Shown: in pieces, positions 1-5,450 of the stretch
Position numbering within the stretch: position 1 is the first letter of the stretch
How the letters are laid out: every line of letters starts with the position of its first letter
From: JBGTKH01 sp041744735
GTDB lineage: Bacteria > Planctomycetota > Planctomycetia > Pirellulales > Pirellulaceae
Assembly: GCA_041744735.1 (NCBI GenBank)
Contig: JBGTKH010000633.1
Span: forward strand, 1 to 7,871
Direction of reading: 5' to 3'
DNA: 7,871 nt
Position numbers and translations under genes: made by a program
Notes under the pieces: model-generated
The model's database searches: none
Told to the model about the DNA's origin: nothing
The model's input: the letters and a program-made list of their open reading frames with translations, nothing else

Positions 1-1
1 A

Positions 2-103
2 AAAGTATTAGATGAAGTCTCGCGCGAGATCGCGTACTTCGCCCCAGCCGCGAGCCCGGTGCCGGACGTGGGCGTTGATTTGAAAGTAGCAATGTTAGTA
101 TGA
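2..103 (+). CDS. 3' end of an unidentified gene (5' part outside window)
   Basis: An open frame enters from the left edge and gives 33 residues before a TGA at 101-103. The other two plus frames stop within the first 15 bases. The residues read like ordinary protein (they include DEVSREIAYFAPAASPVPDV) and the codons are mostly GC-ending. I do not recognise the family, and 33 residues are too few to assign one. The next gene on the strand starts 107 bp further on, across a heptamer repeat, so an operon with it is possible but not shown. It could also be a chance open frame. Confidence 0.5.
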   Translation, partial: KVLDEVSREIAYFAPAASPVPDVGVDLKVAMLV

Positions 104-138
104 CTTCTACCGTCGCGAGCAAAGTACGAAGTACTAAC

Positions 139-224
139 AAATGACAAATGACCAATGACAAATGACAAATGACCAATGACCAATGACCAATGACCAATGA
201 CCAATGACCAATGACCAATGACCA
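139..224 (+). repeat. Tandem heptanucleotide repeat (ATGACCA), about 12 units
   Basis: ATG occurs every seven bases at 141, 148, 155 and so on to 218. Units at 141, 155 and 162 are ATGACAA and the rest are ATGACCA, so the 3' half is homogeneous. Seven is not a multiple of three, so the ATGs rotate through all three frames. An ATG inside the array reads M-T-N-D-Q and then meets TGA. Only the ATG at 211, where the array ends, opens into the downstream membrane protein. A small palindrome, AGTAC-GAA-GTACT, lies just upstream at 123-135. Heptamer tandem repeats of this general kind (STRRs) are known from filamentous cyanobacteria. Their role is unknown. Confidence 0.95.
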
Positions 225-747
225 ACCGTCGCCAACTGCCGCGCGAACTTACCTGCGATTGCATTTGCAATTCGGCTGGTGCTCACTGCTTTGTTTCCTG
301 TCACTTGGAATCATGTTGGAAGCGCTGCATGGCTTCAAAGTCGGCTGGTATCTGGAAGCGGCGTTTGAAACGCGGCGGCTGATGTGGACACTGGGGCATG
401 CTCACGGCACGCTGCTGTCGCTGGTCAATTTGGCGTTCGGATTCACCGTGCATTTGGTCGCTGATGACAACGCGCGCTGGCCGCGATTCGCGTCGCCGAG
501 TCTGATGGCCGCGGGCCTGTTGTTGCCCGGCGGTTTCTTTCTCGGCGGCATTTTCATCTACGACGGCGATCCCGGCGTCGGCGTCTTTCTTGTGCCGCTC
601 GGCGCGATGATGCTTCTGATCGGCGTGCTGGTGACCGCTTATGGCGTCTCCTTTCGCACTGCGGATGACGAGCTCGACGAAGCCCAACAGCCCGAGCAAA
701 GTTCCAGTCCAGGCAAACGCCGACGGCGCAGCAAGCGTGGCAGTTGA
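211..747 (+). CDS. Small four-helix inner-membrane protein, function unknown
   Basis: This 178-residue protein has four hydrophobic segments, at about 21-39, 62-83, 96-117 and 124-146, and an Arg/Lys-rich tail (GKRRRRSKRGS) after an acidic stretch. By the positive-inside rule the tail should be cytoplasmic. Histidines cluster at helix 2 (GHAHG at 62-66, H81), with H40 nearby. Such a pattern can bind metal or haem, but nothing here proves it. The start at 211 lies in the penultimate unit of a heptamer repeat. No Shine-Dalgarno sequence precedes it, because the repeat occupies that space, so a later TTG start near residue 17 or 19 cannot be excluded. The next gene, an ABC permease, begins 115 bp downstream on the same strand, so co-transcription is possible. 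I do not recognise a named family. Confidence 0.75.
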   Translation: MTNDQPSPTAARTYLRLHLQFGWCSLLCFLSLGIMLEALHGFKVGWYLEAAFETRRLMWTLGHAHGTLLSLVNLAFGFTVHLVADDNARWPRFASPSLMAAGLLLPGGFFLGGIFIYDGDPGVGVFLVPLGAMMLLIGVLVTAYGVSFRTADDELDEAQQPEQSSSPGKRRRRSKRGS

Positions 748-788
748 CAGCCAGCACCAAGTGGCGACAATGGCAAGATCAACTTATT

Positions 789-807
789 GCGTGTTTGGGG
801 GACACGC
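789..807 (+). other. Small hairpin upstream of the ABC permease
   Basis: GCGTGT and ACACGC form a 6-bp stem around a 7-nt G-rich loop in the 115-bp gap between the membrane-protein stop (747) and the permease start (863). No T-run follows, so it is not a typical intrinsic terminator. It could be leader structure or chance. I see no convincing -35/-10 pair in this gap. Confidence 0.25.
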
Positions 808-862
808 TTCCAACGTGCCTGACAATTAACCGGCACGATAAAAATCGCGCCCCACGCACGAC

Positions 863-2518
863 ATGTACCTGCTCGAAAACCCGGTCCTGCAACGTGAACT
901 GCTGGTCAACCTGCGGATGGGGCGGGCGTTTGTGCTGTTGTTTTTGTACCAGGCGCTGCTGGCCGCGGTGGTGTATTTCGCGTGGCCGCAAGAGTCGCGG
1001 CTGGATCTGACCACCAACCCGACGCAGGCGCGGAATTTGGTCGATTTGTTTTTCCTCGGCCAGTACATTCTGGCGTCGATGATGGCGCCCAGCTTCGCGG
1101 CCGGCACCATCACGGGCGAGAAGGAACGGCAGACATACGAAATGCTGCTGGCCAGCCCGCTCAAGCCGTCGGCCATCGTGCTGGGCAAGCTGGTCGCGTC
1201 GCTGACGCACATCGCGGTCTTGATTTTCGCATCGCTGCCGATCGTGATGCTCTGTCTGCCGCTGGGCGGCGTGTCAATGTACGAGGTGCTGGCGGCGTAC
1301 CTGGGTTTGATCGTGTCGGTGATTACGTTCGGTGTGATCAGCGTTGCCTGCAGCAGCTACTTCCAGCGCACCTCGGCGTCGCTGGTCGTGTCGTACCTGC
1401 TGATCTTGCCACTGGCTTTGGTCGGCGTGCTGTTGTGGCGCGGGCTGTCGGACATGGGCGAGTTCCGTCTGCTGCTGACGATCACCGTGTTGCCGGCCGT
1501 CGGCGCGGCGATTTGCATCGCGCTGTTCTTCAACACCAGTGCCCGGCTGCTGCATCCGCCCGACGTGGGCAGTGAAGGCAAGGACGTGGTCGATTTAGAG
1601 CAGGAAGCACAGCAGGCGGTCGGCCTGGTCATTCAGCGCGACCAGTTCCCCGACAAACTGTTCGCGCCGCCGAAACGCGACGACTTGATGGACGACGACG
1701 CCAACCCGGTCTATGACAAAGAAATTCGCAGCGAGATTTTCAGCCAGGGAACGCTGATGCTGCGCGTGGTGATTCAAGTCAGCATGCTGCTGGCGATTCC
1801 GCTGATGGCCTGGAGTCTGTACATCGCGCCTAAATACGCCGCTTGGTACATCGGCTACGTGGTGCTATTCAACATGCTGGTCGGACCCGTGTACTCGGCC
1901 GGCGCCGTAACCAGCGAACGGGAACGGCAGACGCTGGACTTGCTGCTGACCACCGTCATCACGCCGTGGCAAATTTTGTGGGGCAAGTTGATCGCCGGAC
2001 TGCGGATTTCCAGCGTACTAACGTTGTTTCTGTTGTGGCCCGTGCTGTTGGCCTGCGTGATGGTGTCGTCGTACTGGACGAATCTGTTTTCGGTGGCGGC
2101 CTACATTCTGATCGTGTTGATGACTTGTGTAACGACCGCCATGCTGGCCCTGTTCTGCTCGGTCGTATTCAAGAAGACCTCGATGAGCCTGATGACCAGC
2201 TATCTGGTGATCATCGTGCTGTTCGCGGCGCCGCTGGCCGCCGGCTTCTTCGCCGACACGTTTTATCAAGGCCAGCCTGCGGCGGAAATCGTACGCAACG
2301 CCAGCTTCACCAGTCCCTTCGCCGCGGCGTTTGGCGTGCCGCTGCACATGGACTACGGCCGCATTGAATCAGCCGCCGGCCCGCCACACGACTGGCCCGG
2401 GTTCATGATGCAATTCCTGCCATTTATCAACTACATGGCCTTTACGGGCCTGTTGAACGCGGCGCTGCTGACGACCATGATCTGGATGTTCAACACACGC
2501 TGGCGCGTGGCCGACTAA
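863..2518 (+). CDS. ABC-2 type transporter permease, internally duplicated
   Basis: This 551-residue polytopic membrane protein is the permease part of an ABC-2 type exporter. The ATPase partner is not in the window. Two homologous halves are visible. NPVLQREL near residue 6 matches NPVYDKEI near 281. GTITGEKERQTYEMLL at 81-96 matches GAVTSERERQTLDLLL at 347-362, each followed by GKL(V/I)A. The CSxxFxxTSxSLxxSYL motif appears near 163-179 and again near 432-448. A charged linker at about 232-280 joins the halves. The E(K/R)ERQT-type motif resembles the cytoplasmic elbow/coupling region of ABC-2 permeases such as the gliding-motility GldF/NosY relatives. No strong ribosome-binding site precedes the ATG; it is chosen because the NPVLQREL motif follows at once. 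The substrate is not predictable. The gene converges on the lipoprotein gene across a REP-rich spacer. Confidence 0.88.
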   Translation: MYLLENPVLQRELLVNLRMGRAFVLLFLYQALLAAVVYFAWPQESRLDLTTNPTQARNLVDLFFLGQYILASMMAPSFAAGTITGEKERQTYEMLLASPLKPSAIVLGKLVASLTHIAVLIFASLPIVMLCLPLGGVSMYEVLAAYLGLIVSVITFGVISVACSSYFQRTSASLVVSYLLILPLALVGVLLWRGLSDMGEFRLLLTITVLPAVGAAICIALFFNTSARLLHPPDVGSEGKDVVDLEQEAQQAVGLVIQRDQFPDKLFAPPKRDDLMDDDANPVYDKEIRSEIFSQGTLMLRVVIQVSMLLAIPLMAWSLYIAPKYAAWYIGYVVLFNMLVGPVYSAGAVTSERERQTLDLLLTTVITPWQILWGKLIAGLRISSVLTLFLLWPVLLACVMVSSYWTNLFSVAAYILIVLMTCVTTAMLALFCSVVFKKTSMSLMTSYLVIIVLFAAPLAAGFFADTFYQGQPAAEIVRNASFTSPFAAAFGVPLHMDYGRIESAAGPPHDWPGFMMQFLPFINYMAFTGLLNAALLTTMIWMFNTRWRVAD

Positions 2519-2539
2519 AGGCAGCCCGCCGAAATTGAG

Positions 2540-2630
2540 GTACCCGTAGCTGAACTCGTGAGAGTTCAGAAGTCACAGGTCAGACATTAGAGAAAGGGAA
2601 TCAGAAGTCTCACGACTTCTGCTACGGTAC
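2540..2630. repeat. REP-like inverted pair A (GTGA loops)
   Basis: The left unit is GTAG (2546-2549) followed by hairpin CTGAACTC-GTGA-GAGTTCAG (2550-2569). The right unit, on the opposite strand, is GTAG (complement of 2622-2625) followed by CAGAAGTC-GTGA-GACTTCTG (complement of 2602-2621). Flanking GTACC(C) extends the symmetry. Stem differences between the two units are compensatory, so base-pairing is conserved. A GTAG tetranucleotide 5' of a short hairpin is the established signature of REP sequences mobilised by REP-associated tyrosine transposases (RAYTs). Paired inverted copies resemble BIMEs. The pair begins about 27 bp after the permease stop and could act as a transcript end. Confidence 0.8.
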
Positions 2631-2681
2631 GTGCGTGCTCTCGCTTTCGGCGGCGTGCCTAAGTTGCGCTAGCATCAATTT

Positions 2682-2753
2682 GTAGCCGAATTCGCCAGAA
2701 TTTGGTTTTCGAGTTCAACACAAAACCGTCCAAATTCTGGCGAATTCGGCTAC
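2682..2753. repeat. REP-like inverted pair B (GCCA loops), perfect 24-bp arms
   Basis: Arms 2682-2705 and 2730-2753 are exact reverse complements over 24 bp around a 24-bp spacer. Each arm is itself GTAG plus hairpin CCGAATTC-GCCA-GAATTTGG, the same architecture as pair A but with a different loop. The direct repeat CATCAAT flanks the pair at 2673-2679 and 2754-2760. It lies about 50 bp beyond the stop of the convergent lipoprotein gene, so a role in bidirectional termination is possible but unproven. Confidence 0.85.
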
Positions 2754-2802
2754 CATCAATGGAAACGCGCAACTTCAAAACTTACGCGTCGGGTTACGAC
2801 GC

Positions 2803-3309
2803 CTAGCGACCGCCCAAGGCACCGAGCGGTCCGAGAGCCGGGCCCATCAGCTTGTCGACCAGCGACGACGAGTCTTCGACCACCACGATGCGGTCGCCGG
2901 GGTGCAGCGCATAATCGGTTTCGGGTGTGACGCGGCGTTTGGCCGAGTCGTACGTGACGTCCATGCGATGTTTGCGGTCGCTGTCTTGGTTGGTTCGGAC
3001 CACAAACACGTTGACTTTGCCGAACCGCTTCATCGCGCGGGTCTTTTCCAATGCGCCTTGCACGTACATCGTTTCATCCAACGTCCCTTCCATCCGCATC
3101 GGCTTGCCGCCGTCAGGATGAAACTCGACGTAGTACTTCGGCAATGATTCCGCTGCGGCATCACTCTTGGCGGCCGCCGCAGCGCCACTCGCACTGCCGA
3201 ACAGCGACAACTCGCCGATCCCTAGCCCGGCACAGCCCGACGTGCCCAACGCCGTTAACGCAGCCGTGAGCGGCAGCAACCAAACGCAACGCGGCGTGAT
3301 ACGAATCAT
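2803..3309 (-). CDS. Small lipoprotein with SLBB/export-like C-terminal domain
   Basis: With the start at 3309 the product is 168 residues, and AAGGA lies 8 nt before the ATG. An in-frame start 25 codons further upstream would bury the signal peptide, so I reject it. Residues 1-25 form a lipoprotein signal: basic MIRITPR, hydrophobic LLPLTAALTALG, then lipobox TSGC with Cys26 as the lipidated residue. A low-complexity Ala/Ser linker spans about 39-54. Residues 57-148 form a compact domain ending in TDYALHPGDRIVVVED, which resembles the closing strand pattern of SLBB/polysaccharide-export proteins (xLxPGDxIxV). That supports an envelope location and perhaps a beta-grasp fold, but the family is not certain and no partner export genes are nearby. 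The tail is Gly/Leu/Pro-rich. The gene is monocistronic and convergent with the permease. Confidence 0.75.
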   Translation of the reverse strand: MIRITPRCVWLLPLTAALTALGTSGCAGLGIGELSLFGSASGAAAAAKSDAAAESLPKYYVEFHPDGGKPMRMEGTLDETMYVQGALEKTRAMKRFGKVNVFVVRTNQDSDRKHRMDVTYDSAKRRVTPETDYALHPGDRIVVVEDSSSLVDKLMGPALGPLGALGGR

Positions 3310-3521
3310 GGGGTTTGTCCTTCGTGCAAACGGCTCTCGGCCGGTGCTGGCATTCACGCAGCTATCGCGATTGCCTCGCTCCAAACCGAAAACCTGAACT
3401 TGTCCCCCTGACCGTCTCAGCCCGCATTATCGGCAGACTCGACCCGCAACTTTAGGATTTTAAAAATTTTGACGCGGCAAGTGCTATCATAGGTGCTTTG
3501 GTACCCAATTACAGTTCAGTC
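3310..3521. other. Divergent spacer upstream of the lipoprotein gene
   Basis: This is the first part of a 617-bp gene-free stretch between the lipoprotein start and the ligase start. It must hold the lipoprotein promoter, but I see no good -35/-10 pair on the minus strand. An A/T-rich patch, ATTTTAAAAATTTTGAC, lies near 3457-3473. The remainder of the stretch is filled by three adjoining CTAGTGC elements. Confidence 0.4.
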
Positions 3522-3644
3522 CTAGTGCACTGTCAGCCGTGCATCGATGGGTAGCCGAAGTCGCCAGACTTTGGCCGGATCTTGGGAAAACCAAACTCTG
3601 GCGAGTTCGGCTACACTATCAGTCGACAGTTGACGGAGCACTAG
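3522..3644. mobile_element. CTAGTGC element 1, carrying a REP pair
   Basis: A 123-bp MITE-like element. The left end CTAGTGCACTGTCA (3522-3535) and the right end (complement of 3631-3644, CTAGTGCTCCGTCA) match at 12 of 14 positions. Its centre is the REP-like inverted pair at 3551-3614. There is no coding capacity. The right-hand CTAG is shared with the next element. A TA inside each CTAG could be a TA target duplication as made by IS630/mariner-type transposases, which is an inference since no transposase is present here. Confidence 0.7.
3551..3614. repeat. REP-like inverted pair C (GCCA loops) inside element 1
   Basis: The left unit is GTAG (3551-3554) plus CCGAAGTC-GCCA-GACTTTGG. The right unit, on the opposite strand, is GTAG (complement of 3611-3614) plus CCGAACTC-GCCA-GAGTTTGG. 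The spacer is 16 bp. Compared with pair B, the changes GAATTC to GAAGTC or GAACTC are each matched by the complementary change in the other stem arm, so the hairpins are conserved by covariation. Confidence 0.85.
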
Positions 3645-3788
3645 TGCTTTGTCAAAACTAAAAAGTGGGGCAAGCATCCTGCTTGCCAACTCGATTTCCA
3701 CGAGAAAACGCAAGCTGGAAGCTTACGCCACGTAACCGGCCGCCACGTAACCGGCCGACCCTAAAATTTAACTTTGACAAAGCACTAG
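3641..3788. mobile_element. CTAGTGC element 2, double-hairpin core
   Basis: A 148-bp element whose terminal inverted repeats are perfect for 16 bp (CTAGTGCTTTGTCAAA). The interior holds hairpins GGCAAGC-AGGAT-GCTTGCC-type (complement sense) and AAGCT-GGA-AGCTT. Together these form a longer imperfect inverted repeat, since GTGGGGCAAGCATCC is matched by the complement GTGGCGTAAGCTTCC. It is homologous to the element at 5430-5562: the first 91 bp align without gaps with about 12 mismatches. It is 15 bp longer, which equals one extra copy of an internal 15-bp unit. It has no coding capacity. Confidence 0.85.
3726..3755 (+). repeat. Two tandem copies of a 15-bp unit inside element 2
   Basis: CGCCACGTAACCGGC occurs twice back to back (3726-3740, 3741-3755). 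The homologous element at 5430-5562 has only one diverged unit at the same place, so this is a local duplication within the element. Confidence 0.9.
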
Positions 3789-3894
3789 TGCCTTGTCCAC
3801 GCTTAATTTTCGGGTCGGGAAACGCGATTTTGTCGACAAACTTCAATCGGCGAACAGCATCGAACCCGAACGTTTAGCGTGGACAAGGCACTAG
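3785..3894. mobile_element. CTAGTGC element 3, GTCGAC core
   Basis: A 110-bp element with perfect 19-bp terminal inverted repeats (CTAGTGCCTTGTCCACGCT), with weaker symmetry continuing to about 30 bp (shared TTCGGG). A 12-bp palindrome, TTTGTCGACAAA (3829-3840), lies near the centre. The interior is unrelated to elements 1 and 2. Its left CTAG is shared with element 2, and its right end is 32 bp before the ligase start. It has no coding capacity. Confidence 0.8.
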
Positions 3895-3913
3895 GGTGCC
3901 TTCCATGGGTTAT

Positions 3914-3920
3914 GGGAGAA
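3914..3920 (+). promoter_or_regulatory. Ribosome-binding site fixing the ligase start
   Basis: GGGAGAA lies 6 nt before the ATG at 3927. It favours that start over the GTG at 3879, which sits inside the terminal repeat of element 3, and over the ATG at 3912, which overlaps this site. Confidence 0.7.
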
Positions 3921-3926
3921 CGTAAC

Positions 3927-5231
3927 ATGACTGACCTGAATGACGGCGAGTCGATGGAAATGCAGGGCTCGGGGGCAAAGCCGTATGTGCTGAAGAATTC
4001 GGGCGGAGTTTATTCGTGCACGTGTCCGGCGTGGCGAAATCAGTCGGTGGCGATCGAGCGGCGAACGTGCAAGCACCTGCGGAAACTGCGCGGGGATGCG
4101 GCGGAGTTGGAAAGAATCGGCGGCGAGTTGCCGCCCAAGCCAGTGAAAGCGGCTGGCGCACAAGAAGGCCCGCCGCTGTTGTTGGCTCAGGCCTGGGACA
4201 ACGCCACGAATCTGACCGATTGGTGGATGAGTGAAAAGCTGGACGGTGTGCGCGCGTACTGGGATGGCCGGCAATTCTTGTCGCGCCTAGGCAATCAATA
4301 CCATGCGCCGGATTGGTTTGTCGAAGGTTTGCCCAAGGTGCCGCTGGACGGCGAGCTGTGGATCGATCGCAAGAAGTTTCAGCGCACGGTGAGCATCGTG
4401 CGGCGGCAAGATAAGAGCGAGCATTGGCGGGAAGTGCGCTATCTGGTCTTCGACGCGCCACAACAATCCGGCAAGTTCGAGGAACGGTTGGAGTTTCTAG
4501 CGGATTGTCTGCGTCCCGAGAAGCTGCCCTTTGCGACAATTCACCAACACCAGCGCTGCACGGGCACGGAGCACCTGCAGCAAGAATTGGCGCGCGTCGA
4601 AGCGCTCGGCGGTGAAGGCTTGATGTTGCGGCAGCCGGGTTCGGGGTACGAGGTCGGCCGGTCGTTTACGCTGGTCAAAGTCAAAACGTTTCACGACGCT
4701 GAAGCGGTGGTCCTTGCGCATCAGCCGGGCAAGGGGAAGCACAAAGGGAAGCTAGGAGCACTCGCCGTGCAGTTGCCGGACGGAACGGAATTCTCGGTCG
4801 GCACAGGATTCTCCGACGCTCAGCGCGCATCGCCGCCGGCAGTTGGCAGCGTGATCACCTTTCGCTATCAAGAATTGTCGGACGCCGGTGTGCCCCGCTT
4901 TCCGTCGTTTGTTCGCACTCAATCATTGGCGGCCGAGCTACCGCCGGCTATTCCGAAGCGTTCGCCGGCGGCGAAAATCGCTGCCAAACGACCCGTTAAG
5001 ACGACGAGTCCCGCAAAGTCGAAAGTCGCACGGTACTTTGAGTTTGTCGAAGGCAAGTCGAGCAAATTCTGGGAAATCACGGTGGACGACACCGAGGTCA
5101 CCGTGCGCTACGGCCGCATCGGCAGCGACGGAACCTCGAAGGTCAAGACGTTTTCGGACGCGGCCGCCGCGGCTGACCATGCCGAGAAGCTGATCGGAGA
5201 GAAGACGGAGAAGGGATACGTCGAACAATGA
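3927..5231 (+). CDS. SWIM-zinc-finger / ATP-dependent DNA ligase / WGR fusion
   Basis: A 434-residue enzyme that should seal DNA nicks using ATP. Residues 31-50 carry a SWIM zinc finger (CxC at 31/33, CKH at 48-50), a likely DNA- or protein-binding site. The adenylation core follows: EKLDGVRAYWDG with nucleophile Lys104 (motif I), LDGEL at about 140-144 (III), YLVFDAP at about 172-178 (IIIa), EGLMLRQP at about 230-237 (IV) and LVKVK from about 249 (V). An OB-fold region at about 255-331 ends in GVPRFPSFVR. The core resembles the minimal Lig E type, which normally has a periplasmic leader and no extra domains; here no signal peptide is seen. A Pro/Ala/Lys-rich linker (332-368) leads to a WGR domain (about 369-434) with YGRIG in place of WGR. 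A DUF4132-like remnant follows after 24 bp, so the two were probably one operon. The ligase identification is firm; the pathway is inferred. Confidence 0.92.
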   Translation: MTDLNDGESMEMQGSGAKPYVLKNSGGVYSCTCPAWRNQSVAIERRTCKHLRKLRGDAAELERIGGELPPKPVKAAGAQEGPPLLLAQAWDNATNLTDWWMSEKLDGVRAYWDGRQFLSRLGNQYHAPDWFVEGLPKVPLDGELWIDRKKFQRTVSIVRRQDKSEHWREVRYLVFDAPQQSGKFEERLEFLADCLRPEKLPFATIHQHQRCTGTEHLQQELARVEALGGEGLMLRQPGSGYEVGRSFTLVKVKTFHDAEAVVLAHQPGKGKHKGKLGALAVQLPDGTEFSVGTGFSDAQRASPPAVGSVITFRYQELSDAGVPRFPSFVRTQSLAAELPPAIPKRSPAAKIAAKRPVKTTSPAKSKVARYFEFVEGKSSKFWEITVDDTEVTVRYGRIGSDGTSKVKTFSDAAAAADHAEKLIGEKTEKGYVEQ

Positions 5232-5243
5232 GGAGCATTCGAT

Positions 5244-5249
5244 AAGGAG
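5244..5249 (+). promoter_or_regulatory. Strong ribosome-binding site of the DUF4132-like remnant
   Basis: AAGGAG lies 6 nt before the ATG at 5256 and 12 bp after the ligase stop. It shows that the broken gene downstream once had a proper translation start. Confidence 0.7.
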
Positions 5250-5255
5250 CCCCCG

Positions 5256-5450
5256 ATGTCCACTGAAGCAGAACAGGTCGCGTGGCTTCCCGCGCCGCGC
5301 GATTATCAGGTTGGGTTGCAAGACGGCAAAATCGTGTGCCGCAACCCGAAGGGGAAAATGCTGTCGTCTGTGCCGAGTTGGTTAAAGGAAGACGAAGTAG
5401 CCGATCGGCTGCTCGCGCTTTCGCAGTGGCTAGTGCTTCGTCAAAGTTAA
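5256..5450 (+). pseudogene. DUF4132-like gene, 5' fragment cut by element 4
   Basis: Sixty-four codons begin 24 bp after the ligase stop behind a strong ribosome-binding site. Residues 17-59, including GLQDGKIVCRNPKGKML, SVPSWLKEDEVADRLLALSQWL, resemble the start of the DUF4132 region as I remember it (D-G-K-hydrophobic-x-x-R-N-x-K-G-K, then SVP and a helix ending LxxLxxWL). Family members are usually many hundreds of residues long and often carry an N-terminal WGR domain, as in E. coli YehI. Native sequence ends at codon 59, where CTA is the first codon of a CTAGTGC element. The last five residues (VLRQS) and the stop are supplied by the element. The rest of the gene is absent. It could still be expressed as a short protein. 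Family assignment is by pattern memory, not a search. Confidence 0.55.

Noticed and set aside
822..845. TGACAA and GATAAA as promoter of the ABC permease
   Set aside because: Spacing is about 11 nt and the motifs are weak.
3310..3384. Upstream start of the lipoprotein (25 extra residues)
   Set aside because: It would put a polar stretch before an otherwise ideal lipoprotein signal peptide; the ATG at 3309 has AAGGA at proper spacing.
3469..3490. TTGACG and TATCAT as a plus-strand promoter before element 1
   Set aside because: The boxes are only 10 nt apart, far from the 16-18 nt needed by a sigma-70 type promoter.
2540..3894. CRISPR array or attachment sites
   Set aside because: The repeats are inverted pairs and terminal repeats, not regularly spaced direct repeats with unique spacers, and there are no cas or integrase genes.
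3879..3926. GTG start giving a 450-residue ligase
   Set aside because: The first codons lie in the terminal repeat of element 3, and a good ribosome-binding site precedes the ATG at 3927.
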